From JANSWY01 sp965267245 (GTDB lineage Bacteria > Bacteroidota > Bacteroidia > Cytophagales > Cyclobacteriaceae), in the NCBI GenBank assembly GCA_965267245.1, contig OZ253939.1, positions 5,332,001-5,396,000 of the forward strand: DNA of 64,000 bases. Direction: 5' to 3'. Within the stretch, counting starts at the first letter, position 1. Every line of letters starts with the position of its first letter. The translations under genes were made by a program, and so were the position numbers. Of the stretch, positions 36,920 to 47,090 are shown piece after piece. The notes under the pieces were generated by a model. It was given only the letters and a program-made list of their open reading frames with translations. It was not told the DNA's origin and searched no databases.

Positions 36920-39900
36920 ATGAAAAGATTGATACCTTTTATGATAACGTTCCTATGCTTATGTGTCCATCAATCGGCCATGGCCCAGGTTAGGATATCA
37001 GGAACTGTAAGAGATGCTCAGGACAATGAAGCAATAGTAGGCGCCACAATTGTTGAGGAGGGTACTACTAATGGTACAATTACAGATGTAAATGGAAACT
37101 ACGAAATTTCTGTTGAACAAAATGCCGTACTGGTATTCAGTTTTGTTGGATTTGAAACAGTGAGTATTCCTGTGAACGGTCGTAGCACTCTGGACATAGA
37201 GATGTCATTGAATGTGCAGGAACTTGAAGAAATAGTGGTTACTGCCTTAGGATTTAAAGAAGATCGGGATAATTTGGGATATGCCAATTCTGTAGTCGAT
37301 AAAGAAACCGTTACAAAAGCCGCAGAAAGCACGCTCATCAATTCACTTTCAGGGAAGTCATCAGGAGTAAGAATTTCTAGAAATTCAGGAGATCCGGGTG
37401 CAGGAGCATACATTCAGATCAGAGGACTTTCCTCTATTACACGTGATGCCCAACCTCTTATCGTAATAGATGGTGTACCAATTAGCAATCAGGTAAGAGG
37501 TAATGGAGCCGGAAGAATAGCCCAACAATCAAGACTAAACGATATAAATCCAAATGACATTGAGAATATCTCAATTTTAAAAGGAGCTTCTGCTGCTGCT
37601 CTTTGGGGAACTCAGGCTTTAGGTGGAGTTATAGTGATAACTACTAAGAGTGGTAAGTATAATCAAGGATTGCAGATTTCTATAAAGACAAGTTATTCTA
37701 TCGATCAAATCAACCGGAAATATCCTCTTCAAACCACTTTTGGTCAAGGAAATAATGGTATCTACAATAGCAGGGCAAGAGATTCATGGGGTGATAAAAT
37801 CGCTGATCGTGAAGGGGGAGATGATATATTCGATACATCGGGAGAGTACTTTGTTGATCAAGACAATAATGTTTGGTATCCAGTCATTAATAAGAATTCC
37901 AAAGAAATATTTGATGACTCGAATTTTAATCAAGTGTTTCAAAATGGGCACTTCTGGGAAAACAATATTAGCCTAAGTGCAGGAAATAACAACAGTACTG
38001 TATTTTTTAGTATCTCTGATTTTGACCAGCAGGGGATAATTCGAAATAACTCTAATTATAGAAGAACCACAGTAAGGTTAAACGGAGAACATTTACCAAA
38101 TGAAAAATTCAGAATTAATGCAAATACAACCTTCTCAAACTCTTCATCAGATCGAATAAGACGCGGAGCAAGTTCATCCGGTTTGTATCTAGGGTTGTTG
38201 AGAAATCCTGCTGATTTTGACATTTCGGGATATCGTGGAAATTACTATTCTTCGTCAAGCGCTTCTCCAGTTTCAGAACGTCACAGGAGCTACCGGGAAC
38301 CTTTAGGTGCAGATGGTACTCCAACTTATAATAATCCACTATGGACTATTAATGAGCAAGAAAATCTTGCAAAGGTTAACAGGTTTATCAATACATTAAA
38401 ATTCACTTATTCACCATATTCATCAATCGATTTAATTGCACGTTTTGGTATTGATCATTACAGTGAAAAGAGAGAAGAATTTATGACACCAGGCTCAGCT
38501 GCCGGTGAATATCGAACTGGATTCTTTAGTTCCGAACAAGCGGCAAATACAATATTTAATGCTGATTTGATTGCAAAAGGTTCAAGGAAATTTGGCAAAA
38601 ACTATCACTTATCCGGATTGGTAGGATTTAACTTAAACCAAAAACAGATCTCAGTAAACGGAAGTGAAATAAGTAATTTTATTCAGTTTACAGATGTAAA
38701 TAGTTCAACCAGAGATATTGATAATGCTCTTCCGGAGAATAGAATAGTTGAAAGTACTTTTGGCTTGGAAAGAACTGTTGGATTATATTCATCAATTACA
38801 CTATCAGCGTTTGATCAATTATTTCTTACAGGAACACTGCGTTCTGAGACTGCCTCTACTTTTGGAGATACATCAGATAATACGTTTCTGTTTCCTTCAA
38901 CAAGCCTAGCCTGGCAATTCCAAGATTTGTTGAACCTGGATCCATTGTCCTTCGGTAAATTAAGAATTTCTTATGGCGAAGTTGGTGTACAACCTGGTAG
39001 ATATAATACAGCAAATAATTACGTGTCTCCTACGTTTGGAGATGCATATGGAGGTAGTCTTAGCCTTGGATTATATGGAAATGGAGGTTTTGTGCCAAGC
39101 ACCTCCCGAGGAAATCCCTTACTCAAACCTGAGCGCAAAAAAGAATTCGAATTTGGAGCTGACTTGAGGTTTGTGGACGACAAAATCTCGCTAAGTGGGA
39201 CTTATTTTAATAATACTACTGAGGATGTATTGATGGATTTTCCAATTGCGAATACAAGAGGTTATAGTTCGATTTACTCCAATGCCGCAACGATTGAAAA
39301 CAATGGAATTGAGGCTGATTTGGGTTTTAATCTTGTAAGACATAAAAACTTTCAGTGGGATGTAAACCTTATTTATACAATAATCAGAAATGAAGTAAGT
39401 GACCTTGCCGGTGTAGAATCGTTAGATCTTGGAGGCCTTTCAGCGGTTAATTCAAGAGCTGTGGAAGGACAACCTCTGGGTGTCCTTTGGGGTTCTCGAA
39501 CCTTACGAGATGAAAATGGAAATATTGTATTCGATGCGAATGGTTTCCCGGTTCAGGATGAACTAGAGGGAGTAATAGGTAATCCCAATCCTGACTGGCA
39601 AGGATCATTCGGTACTACGGTGACATGGAGGGGAATCAGTCTTTCAGCATTATTTGAAACATTTCAAGGTGCAGACATTTATGCCGGAACTAAGTCGGTA
39701 TTATATGACTTAGGGAGATGGAAAGATTCAGAAATTGAAACAACGTCCACACAAAACCTTTTGGATTATAATGGAAATGTAATTCCACTGGGGACTACTT
39801 TTCGTGGTGTGATCCATGATTTTGGAGCCGGTCCTGTCGCTCTTACTGAACCCTGGTATCTAGGGGATGGCGGTTTTTTTAGTAACGGGAATGATGAATT

Positions 39901-40156
39901 ATATGTTGAAGATGGTTCATGGACCAGGCTAAGGGAATTGGTGATATCATACACAATCGATAACCCATTGATTCAGAAGATGGGCATTAGGTCAGTTGAT
40001 ATATCTGCAACCGGTAGAAACCTACTTTTATGGACAGAGTTTGAAGGAAATGATCCAGATACAAACCTAAACGGGGTAAGTGCCGCTCGAGGTATTGACT
40101 ACTTCAATAATCCAAGCACAAAATCTTATGTCTTCACTCTCATTTTGAATCTCTAA
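36920..40156 (+). CDS. SusC/RagA-family TonB-dependent transporter
   Basis: A 1078-residue outer-membrane transporter: signal peptide (MKRLIPFMITFLCLCVHQ), carboxypeptidase-D-like domain (ISGTVRDAQDNEAIVGATI), plug (VVTALGFKEDRDNLGYA, IQIRGLSS, LIVIDGVPI) and a barrel ending SYVFTLILNL. It imports an oligomer captured by the SusD-like lipoprotein encoded 12 bp downstream. The ATG at 36920 is chosen because the signal peptide starts there; the frame can be read from 36788 but those residues have no role. First gene of the locus ending at 47041. Confidence 0.95.
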   Translation: MKRLIPFMITFLCLCVHQSAMAQVRISGTVRDAQDNEAIVGATIVEEGTTNGTITDVNGNYEISVEQNAVLVFSFVGFETVSIPVNGRSTLDIEMSLNVQELEEIVVTALGFKEDRDNLGYANSVVDKETVTKAAESTLINSLSGKSSGVRISRNSGDPGAGAYIQIRGLSSITRDAQPLIVIDGVPISNQVRGNGAGRIAQQSRLNDINPNDIENISILKGASAAALWGTQALGGVIVITTKSGKYNQGLQISIKTSYSIDQINRKYPLQTTFGQGNNGIYNSRARDSWGDKIADREGGDDIFDTSGEYFVDQDNNVWYPVINKNSKEIFDDSNFNQVFQNGHFWENNISLSAGNNNSTVFFSISDFDQQGIIRNNSNYRRTTVRLNGEHLPNEKFRINANTTFSNSSSDRIRRGASSSGLYLGLLRNPADFDISGYRGNYYSSSSASPVSERHRSYREPLGADGTPTYNNPLWTINEQENLAKVNRFINTLKFTYSPYSSIDLIARFGIDHYSEKREEFMTPGSAAGEYRTGFFSSEQAANTIFNADLIAKGSRKFGKNYHLSGLVGFNLNQKQISVNGSEISNFIQFTDVNSSTRDIDNALPENRIVESTFGLERTVGLYSSITLSAFDQLFLTGTLRSETASTFGDTSDNTFLFPSTSLAWQFQDLLNLDPLSFGKLRISYGEVGVQPGRYNTANNYVSPTFGDAYGGSLSLGLYGNGGFVPSTSRGNPLLKPERKKEFEFGADLRFVDDKISLSGTYFNNTTEDVLMDFPIANTRGYSSIYSNAATIENNGIEADLGFNLVRHKNFQWDVNLIYTIIRNEVSDLAGVESLDLGGLSAVNSRAVEGQPLGVLWGSRTLRDENGNIVFDANGFPVQDELEGVIGNPNPDWQGSFGTTVTWRGISLSALFETFQGADIYAGTKSVLYDLGRWKDSEIETTSTQNLLDYNGNVIPLGTTFRGVIHDFGAGPVALTEPWYLGDGGFFSNGNDELYVEDGSWTRLRELVISYTIDNPLIQKMGIRSVDISATGRNLLLWTEFEGNDPDTNLNGVSAARGIDYFNNPSTKSYVFTLILNL

Positions 40157-40168
40157 AATCCAAATACA

Positions 40169-41596
40169 ATGAATAAGCTTATAATAGTAATTTCGATTTG
40201 TGTAATCGCTGGATTCACTGCTTGCAATAGTATTGTTGACGGTTTAAATGACAATCCAAACAGCCCTACTTCTGCTGCATTCCAAAATATTCTTACAGGA
40301 GCTGAGGTTGGTAATATAGTTTTGCAAACTGGTGAATCCGCTCGGCGAGCTGGAATTTTTTGTGGTTATTATACTGGAATTCAAAGGCAGCATCAAGGTT
40401 TTAGTACCTATACGGTAACAACAAGTGATTTTGATGCATTATGGCAGGATGGTTTCATAAATGGTCTTAGGAATGCTAAAGTAGCAGAGGAAGTAGCATT
40501 AGAGGAGGGGTTAGCTGGAGTCTCAATTGGGATTACACAAGTCTTGCAGGCTTTAATATATGGCACAGAAACCTCATTATTTGGAGCCATTCCATTCGAA
40601 GAAGCAGCTGAGATATTTATAGAAAACCCGCAATTTGAATCTCAATTAGTTGTTTATAATAAAATTCAGACTTTACTGGATCAAGCCATAATCAACCTTC
40701 AAACAGGTTCTAATCGGCCAGCCAGCGGTTCTGATATATATTTTGATGGAGATCCTGATGCCTGGATTGCGGTGGCAAATACCTTGAAAGCACGTTATTA
40801 TATGCACACTAAACAGTATAATGAAGCTTATATTGCTGCCCAAGAAGGAATAAACAATGAGGAAGGTTCCATGAATGCCATGCATGGAAGTGGCCTGGAT
40901 GAAAATAACCTCAGTTATCAATTCTTCGCAATACAAGTTAGAGGAGCTGATTTAATCACTTCTGATTTCATGACCAGTCTTATTGCTCCATCTGCTGATC
41001 TAAGTCCTAATTTCAGCGCTTACAGAGGTAATGAGAAGACTAATGAAGCAGGTAGGTACGGATTTTACTTTCAGATAAATGATGTGGGAACTCAACCAAA
41101 TACTGTTGACGGTCTTGCGGCCGCAGAGGCCTCAGCTCCAATTGTTACGTATCAGGAAAATTTATTGATTCTGGCTGAATCTGGACTCAGAAGTGATGGT
41201 TTTAGCTCAGGATTAGCTGCGCTCAATGCTTTTAGAGCCTATATGGCAGGTGGAGGATATATGACCAATGCGGAATCTTCGGACATCCAATATGACCCCT
41301 ATACCGCTGATGATTTTAACAATGGAGGCATTGAAAATCCAGATAACATATCTCCGGACAATGCATTGCTAAGAGAAGTTTTGGAAGAAAGGTACGTCAC
41401 TTTTTTTGGTCAGATAGAAGGGTTTTGCGATGTTAGGAGGACTCTCGGAGAATCTGCTGTTAGAGTGCAGGTGCAACCAAATGACGGTGACGAGCTTCCT
41501 CAAAGATTTATTTATCCGCAATCAGAGATCGATCGGAATGATAATATTCCAAATCCGATTCCTGGACTATTCCAAAAGACAGAAGTAAACCTTTGA
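40169..41596 (+). CDS. SusD/RagB-family surface lipoprotein
   Basis: A 475-residue lipoprotein (signal ending GFTAC) of the SusD-like group. The opening LNDNPNSPTSA, the helical repeats of the TPR-like core (YIAAQEGINNEEGS) and the conserved late segment ALLREVLEERYVTFFGQIEGF are typical. It binds the substrate as lid of the SusC channel. It follows SusC by 12 bp. The ligand cannot be read from sequence; the neighbours carry esterase folds rather than glycosidases. Confidence 0.93.
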   Translation: MNKLIIVISICVIAGFTACNSIVDGLNDNPNSPTSAAFQNILTGAEVGNIVLQTGESARRAGIFCGYYTGIQRQHQGFSTYTVTTSDFDALWQDGFINGLRNAKVAEEVALEEGLAGVSIGITQVLQALIYGTETSLFGAIPFEEAAEIFIENPQFESQLVVYNKIQTLLDQAIINLQTGSNRPASGSDIYFDGDPDAWIAVANTLKARYYMHTKQYNEAYIAAQEGINNEEGSMNAMHGSGLDENNLSYQFFAIQVRGADLITSDFMTSLIAPSADLSPNFSAYRGNEKTNEAGRYGFYFQINDVGTQPNTVDGLAAAEASAPIVTYQENLLILAESGLRSDGFSSGLAALNAFRAYMAGGGYMTNAESSDIQYDPYTADDFNNGGIENPDNISPDNALLREVLEERYVTFFGQIEGFCDVRRTLGESAVRVQVQPNDGDELPQRFIYPQSEIDRNDNIPNPIPGLFQKTEVNL

Positions 41597-41612
41597 TCAA
41601 TTCAAAACAAGT

Positions 41613-42377
41613 ATGATTAAGCAAATTAAATATGGTATTCTCCTGCTTGTATCTGTATGCTCATTGACAATACAAGCTCAGGAAAAAGATACTCTGAAAG
41701 TGTTGTTTGTAGGGAATAGCTACACATATTTTTGGAATCTTCCTCAAACTATCAGTGCTATGGCCACTAATATGGATATACACATTTTGGCTCGCAAATC
41801 CACAGCTGGAGGGTCTACTTTAAAACAACATTGGCAAGGTGATAAAAACCTCAATACCATTGAATTGATAGAAAGCAATAAGTGGGACGTGGTTGTTTTG
41901 CAAGACCATAGTATGATTACCATTGAACAGGAAGATGACTTTATTGAATACACTTCTAAATTCATTTCATTAGTTAAGAGTCAAGGGGCGATACCAATTC
42001 TATATATGACCTGGGCACGAGAGTCCAATCCACTTATGCAGGAACAAATTTCCAAAAGCTATAGAAGCCTGGGGATAAAAAATAATGTGAAGGTGGCAGC
42101 AGTTGGAGAAGTTTGGGAGAAGGCTCGACAACTTATGCCAGGTTTTAGACTCTATGATCCGGATGGAAGCCACCCTTCTACGATCGGTACCTACCTCACT
42201 GCTTTAGTATTCTTGAAGATTCTTACCGGAAAAGAGGTTGCTAACGTGCCTAAGCGAATATCTACAACAGACAAAAATGGTGAAGATTTATTCTACTCTA
42301 TTATGAGTCAAGACGATGCTTCTTTTATGCAGCAGGTTGTAGACTCTACAGATTTAGAAACCCTAGGAAGCAAATGA
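41613..42377 (+). CDS. Exported SGNH/GDSL-type hydrolase
   Basis: A 254-residue exported protein (signal IKQIKYGILLLVSVCSLTIQAQ). The first strand and nucleophile loop are LFVGNSYTYFWNLP, a GNSYT version of the GDS motif, and the C-terminal catalytic Asp and His are in DPDGSHPST. The family cleaves esters, for example acetyl groups or lipids. It overlaps the next gene by 4 bp (ATGA), so it is translationally coupled to the transporter, which suggests that the ester cleavage product feeds the transporter. Confidence 0.8.
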   Translation: MIKQIKYGILLLVSVCSLTIQAQEKDTLKVLFVGNSYTYFWNLPQTISAMATNMDIHILARKSTAGGSTLKQHWQGDKNLNTIELIESNKWDVVVLQDHSMITIEQEDDFIEYTSKFISLVKSQGAIPILYMTWARESNPLMQEQISKSYRSLGIKNNVKVAAVGEVWEKARQLMPGFRLYDPDGSHPSTIGTYLTALVFLKILTGKEVANVPKRISTTDKNGEDLFYSIMSQDDASFMQQVVDSTDLETLGSK

Positions 42378-43867
42378 GAAGTAAATACCGAAAAGGATTA
42401 TCAATTATTGGAGGTCCTGCAATTTTTATTTTGTTCGAATTTTTTAACCCTCCTGAAGGCCTGGCACCAGAAGCATATCATGTATTGGCCGTTACGCTTT
42501 GGGTTGCATTTTGGTGGGTGACGGAGGCAGTTAACATTGCCGTTACAGCCCTATTACCGATCATTCTTTTTCCGTTAACTGGAGCACTGGATATTGCGGA
42601 CACGACTTCCTCATTTGGACATAAATACATTTTTTTATACATAGGAGGGTTTATTCTAGCTATCGCTATTGAAAATTGGGGGCTACATCAGAGAATTGCA
42701 TTGAATATTATAAAGCTCATTGGGTCAAATGTGACAAATATTATCCTTGGGTTTATGATATCCACGGCATTTCTGTCCATGTGGATTTCAAACACCGCAA
42801 CATCAGTGATGATGTTGCCCATAGGTACAGCAATAGTTTCCCAGTTTAAGAAGAGAGCTGAGAATAATCAGCATGAAGGTAATTCATTTGGTAAGGCTCT
42901 AATGTTAGGAATAGCTTACAGCGCATCCATTGGTGGTTTTGCAACTTTGATTGGGACTCCACCAAATTTGGTGCTTGCGGGAATAGTAGAGGAAATATAT
43001 AATGTGAAACTTGGCTTTTTGGATTGGATGATGATAGGGCTGCCTACCTCGTTAATTTTACTTTTCATTTGCTGGTGGTATTTAACCAAAAGGGCCTTTT
43101 CTTTCGAGCAAGTTGGCTTCCCAGGAGGAAGAAAGGAAATAGAAAACATGTTAAATGAGCTTGGAAAAATAGGACATGAGGAAAAATTAGTTCTGCTTGT
43201 TTTTGTATTAACAGCATTGGCATGGATTCTCAGGTCTTTGCTTCAAAAGATATTGCCAGGGATTGATGACACAGTTATTGCAATGGTAGCTGGAGTTAGT
43301 TTATTTATTATACCAAATCAGGATAGGAGTAGGAGGCTAATTGAGTGGGATGAGGCACTAAAATTACCCTGGGGTATTATTCTCCTTTTCGGAGGTGGTA
43401 TGGCTTTAGCGAAAGGATTTACTTCTACTGGTCTTGCTGAATGGATAGCTGTGCAAATGACTCATTTGAATGGTCTCTCAGTCATAATTTTGATACTTTC
43501 TTTGGTGGCAATAGTAAATTTTCTCACAGAAGTCACATCCAATTTGGCCACTACCGCAATGCTATTACCAGTTTTAGCTCCAATGGCACTATCATTTGAT
43601 TTACATCCATTTATGATCATGGTATCTGTAACAATTGCAGCCTCTTGTGCATTCATGCTTCCTGTGGCAACTCCACCAAATGCTGTGGTATTCGGTTCAG
43701 GTTATTTGCGAATTCCCGATATGATTAGAACAGGAGTATTGATGAATATTCTATCAATAATACTGATTACAATTGTTACCTATTTTCTTCTCCCAATTGT
43801 CTGGAAAATTGATCCCAATCAATTCCCAGAAGCATTTAAGACAAATACATATCCATTAATTAATTGA
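42374..43867 (+). CDS. DASS-family (SLC13-like) sodium/dicarboxylate-type symporter
   Basis: A 497-residue inner-membrane transporter with about eleven to twelve spans. The two substrate and sodium sites of the family show as SMWISNTATSVMMLPIG in the first half and FLTEVTSNLATTAMLLPVL in the second, each the SNT-type motif, plus ATPPNAVVFGSGYL. Members carry succinate, malate, citrate or sulfate. The 4-bp overlap with the hydrolase gene and the SusCD genes upstream place it as importer for the released organic acid. Confidence 0.92.
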   Translation: MRSKYRKGLSIIGGPAIFILFEFFNPPEGLAPEAYHVLAVTLWVAFWWVTEAVNIAVTALLPIILFPLTGALDIADTTSSFGHKYIFLYIGGFILAIAIENWGLHQRIALNIIKLIGSNVTNIILGFMISTAFLSMWISNTATSVMMLPIGTAIVSQFKKRAENNQHEGNSFGKALMLGIAYSASIGGFATLIGTPPNLVLAGIVEEIYNVKLGFLDWMMIGLPTSLILLFICWWYLTKRAFSFEQVGFPGGRKEIENMLNELGKIGHEEKLVLLVFVLTALAWILRSLLQKILPGIDDTVIAMVAGVSLFIIPNQDRSRRLIEWDEALKLPWGIILLFGGGMALAKGFTSTGLAEWIAVQMTHLNGLSVIILILSLVAIVNFLTEVTSNLATTAMLLPVLAPMALSFDLHPFMIMVSVTIAASCAFMLPVATPPNAVVFGSGYLRIPDMIRTGVLMNILSIILITIVTYFLLPIVWKIDPNQFPEAFKTNTYPLIN

Positions 43868-43882
43868 CTTAAAAATACAATT

Positions 43883-45646
43883 ATGAAGTATATAGAATTT
43901 ACAAATTTGTTAACTGCTTTGAAATTATGCCTGGCCATGATTGTAGTCAATGGTTGCGAGGACAAATCAGAGCAAAGTATTTCCAATGACGTGAGACTCC
44001 TGACAGCTGAGTTAAATGAGGAAGATGTTAAGAATCAACTAATCATGATTGAAAATGATGGTTTGATACTAGAATTAGTGTTTTCACACTCACTCAATAC
44101 TACAACGTTTGAAAACGCATTTTCTGTCTCAGGTGATGCTGGCTACTCCTTTGAATACGATGAGACTAATTCTTTTGTAACGATTTCCTTCAATAATATA
44201 GCATTTGAAACAAACTATACGATTCAAATAAATTCAGGTCAGCTAGGTAGCAATGGAGAAATTCTTCCAGAACCGATAGAATTGATTTTTACTACCGATC
44301 CTTATGTTTTTCCAAAAGTGACTATAGCTACTGAAAATTCAAGTCTTCTCGAAGGAGAGACTGGATTTTTATCAGTATCTCTTGATAAACCTGCGCTTGA
44401 TGATGTCACAGTTGAATTGAAATTTGACGGAACAGCTATTTTTGATACGGATTACACAATACCCACTAATATTAAAATTCCAGCCGGTGAACTGATGGGT
44501 ACTTTAGAATTGAAAGTTCTAAATGACGCTGAAACAGAGGGAGAGGAGGTGATAATTGTTACTATTACTTCTATCAGCCATGCAGAGCAAAATGAAGTAC
44601 AGGAGCTGGTTATTATTCTCAATGATGAATTACCAGACCTAGAGTTGAAAGGGGTAATGGCACTTCGTTGGGATGGAGAATCTGACGGAAATAGTGGTAA
44701 AGCAATACATTTGATTGCCCTTAAGGATATTGAAGATTTAAGTCAGTTTGGGATCGGTGTTGCAAATAATGGTGGTGGCACAGACGGTTTAGAGTACAAT
44801 TTTCCAGCTATATCCGTACAAGCTGGTGAAAGTATACTTCTCAGCCGGGAACCCGGTGCGATAGAAACATACTTCAATAGCTGCTACGGTAATTTTAATC
44901 ATATAATTCAGTCGGATGCAATGTCTCAAAATGGAGATGATGCGATTGAATTATATAAAGGAGATGCCATCATTGAAACATACGGTGATGCTGATATAGA
45001 TGGTTCTGGTCAGGAATGGGAGTATACCGGTTCATGGGCCTACAAACTAGGAAGTGACTGGATCACTGGAGGTGTGGATTGCAGTAGTGGATCCAATAGT
45101 ACAAATAATTCAAAGTGTATTTACCCAACCTGCTCTTACTCCCTTGTTTTCAAAGGCGCAATGGAAATAGATACGGATGGAGGATTGCGGATTAGAGCAT
45201 ATCATTTTGAAGCTTATAGTGACATCCAGGACCTCAGTATATATAGGGTTGATATATTCAATAACGGCAATCCCCCTCCAGCGTTTGGAACTGTCGAACT
45301 ACCATCTCAGTCTGCTACAGAGGGAGAAGATATATTAGTTGTTCGTGATGCAGATATTGTAAATGTTGAACCATATTTTGGAGACTGTACTCACAACTGG
45401 ACAATTTATGAAAGTACAGAGGTGACAAGTAATGGTGATGATGCTCTTGTATTTTTTGAAGGAGAAGTACCAATTGACACTCTTGGAGTTGTCGGAGTGG
45501 ATGGTACAGGTCAGGTATGGGATTATACAAATTCTTTTGGTTTTCGCGAAGTAGCTGGTGCCGATTTCACTTTTCCTGGTTCGGGATGCAGTAATTCGGC
45601 TACCTCTAATGAAACAGCTGATTGTGTCTACACCTTCTGCGAATAA
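43883..45646 (+). CDS. Calx-beta and lamin-tail-like repeat lipoprotein
   Basis: A 587-residue lipoprotein (MIVVNGC signal end). In order: an SbsA-like Ig module (about 40-135), a Calx-beta domain (about 145-255, LLEGETGFLSVSLDKPA, ending TSISHAEQNEVQELVIILND), then two tandem lamin-tail-like domains (about 257-400 and 405-560). The second copy repeats the landmarks of the first: GDDAIELYKGD versus GDDALVFFEGE, and DGSGQEWEYT versus DGTGQVWDYT. Such proteins bind surfaces or substrate. It follows the transporter by 15 bp. Confidence 0.78.
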   Translation: MKYIEFTNLLTALKLCLAMIVVNGCEDKSEQSISNDVRLLTAELNEEDVKNQLIMIENDGLILELVFSHSLNTTTFENAFSVSGDAGYSFEYDETNSFVTISFNNIAFETNYTIQINSGQLGSNGEILPEPIELIFTTDPYVFPKVTIATENSSLLEGETGFLSVSLDKPALDDVTVELKFDGTAIFDTDYTIPTNIKIPAGELMGTLELKVLNDAETEGEEVIIVTITSISHAEQNEVQELVIILNDELPDLELKGVMALRWDGESDGNSGKAIHLIALKDIEDLSQFGIGVANNGGGTDGLEYNFPAISVQAGESILLSREPGAIETYFNSCYGNFNHIIQSDAMSQNGDDAIELYKGDAIIETYGDADIDGSGQEWEYTGSWAYKLGSDWITGGVDCSSGSNSTNNSKCIYPTCSYSLVFKGAMEIDTDGGLRIRAYHFEAYSDIQDLSIYRVDIFNNGNPPPAFGTVELPSQSATEGEDILVVRDADIVNVEPYFGDCTHNWTIYESTEVTSNGDDALVFFEGEVPIDTLGVVGVDGTGQVWDYTNSFGFREVAGADFTFPGSGCSNSATSNETADCVYTFCE

Positions 45647-45682
45647 CTATTTTGGATAAAATTTTACATTATTATTGATGTG

Positions 45683-47041
45683 ATGTTAAAAGGAAGATAT
45701 CAAATTATTATGAGTGTAGGTCTTTTGATCTCACTCATTTTTCATTGTTGTGATTCGAATAATGAACCCGATCCTGTTGTAGAAATATTATCTGGAACGA
45801 TTAATGGGCACCCGATAAGTGGTACTATTGATCTGATTCCAGTAAGTTTAGAAATTGAAATAGTTTTCAGCACATCCGTAGAAAGTGCAGCACTGGAAGA
45901 GGCAATTTCATTAACTAATGGTAATAATAGTATTGAATTTGTGCTGGCGTTAACTAATTCCAACACAAAAGCTATAATTACATCAACTTTGCAGTATGAG
46001 AATGAGTATACTTTTACTATTGAAGATCAGATTATTGGTGCAGCTGGAGAAAAACTAGATCATTCGGTCGAAATTCCCTTTACAACTATAACAGATGAAA
46101 CAATTAACTCTATCTCCCCATGTTTTGGCACAACCTCATGTAAGGAGCCTCTTCAATTGGCAATCGGAGAAAATGAGATTCAATTTCCAACTTACTCTAA
46201 CTATCCATATGGCTTAGATAATACTATTTGGCCAAACCTTGAAACTGCAATTATTGTGGTACATGGCCAAAATCGTGATGCTGATAATTATTTTCAGTAC
46301 CTCTCCTCTGTATTGTTTGAATTAGAACTTTCAGAAACCACCCTACTAGTGGCTCCTCTATTCGCAGAAAGTGAGGAGAGCCTGGTATGGAAATCCAACA
46401 GCTGGAGACAAGGTGGACAATCAGAAGGGGTGAATAAAGTAAGTAGCTATTCTGTTATTGATACGTTGATTTATCGTTTATCTAGACTTGAAAAATTTCC
46501 CAATTTGAAAAGGTTAATTTTAACAGGGCATTCATCTGGAGGTACATTTACCCATACATATTCAGCAGCAACAACTATTGATATGAATATCAGTCAGCCT
46601 GTTACCTACATTGTCGCAAATAGTCAATACTTCTATTACCCTTTGGAATTTCGGTTTGATGAAGCAACTAATGGTTTCTTTACTCCAACTAACTGTACAG
46701 GGTACAATAGTTGGCCATTTGGGTTTGAAAATTTGCCTACTTACGTTAATGCTGAAGATGGTCAATCTGTTTTCAATCAATTGTTTTCTGATAAACAAGT
46801 TAAATATCTTTTAGGGAATGACACCAGTGGCGATGGAGCATTGAATACTACAGATTGCAGAGCTACTTTACTTGGTTCCACAAGATACGATCGAGGTGAA
46901 AACATTTTTGGGTTTATGAATAAATACTTTCCAGAACATAATCATGGTCGAACTATTGTGCAGTCCGTGGGGCACAATGGAGAACAGATGTATAAATCAG
47001 AAGCCTTCAAAAGCCTTTTACAAGAAATACTTAATGAATAA
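45683..47041 (+). CDS. Alpha/beta-hydrolase lipoprotein
   Basis: A lipoprotein of about 452 residues (Cys after LIFHC) with an SbsA-like Ig module (about 30-130) and a C-terminal alpha/beta-hydrolase domain. The oxyanion strand is IVVHGQNRDADNYF, the nucleophile elbow GHSSGGTFTH (Ser), and a likely catalytic His is in SVGHNGEQMY. It resembles esterases of the depolymerase type. The ATG at 45683 is preferred to the GTG at 45680. It is the last gene of the SusCD locus, 36 bp after the Calx-beta gene. Confidence 0.8.
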   Translation: MLKGRYQIIMSVGLLISLIFHCCDSNNEPDPVVEILSGTINGHPISGTIDLIPVSLEIEIVFSTSVESAALEEAISLTNGNNSIEFVLALTNSNTKAIITSTLQYENEYTFTIEDQIIGAAGEKLDHSVEIPFTTITDETINSISPCFGTTSCKEPLQLAIGENEIQFPTYSNYPYGLDNTIWPNLETAIIVVHGQNRDADNYFQYLSSVLFELELSETTLLVAPLFAESEESLVWKSNSWRQGGQSEGVNKVSSYSVIDTLIYRLSRLEKFPNLKRLILTGHSSGGTFTHTYSAATTIDMNISQPVTYIVANSQYFYYPLEFRFDEATNGFFTPTNCTGYNSWPFGFENLPTYVNAEDGQSVFNQLFSDKQVKYLLGNDTSGDGALNTTDCRATLLGSTRYDRGENIFGFMNKYFPEHNHGRTIVQSVGHNGEQMYKSEAFKSLLQEILNE

Positions 47042-47090
47042 CAAAGTATGTCTGTCAAAAGACTCTAAAACTCAATATAGCATACTAAAA

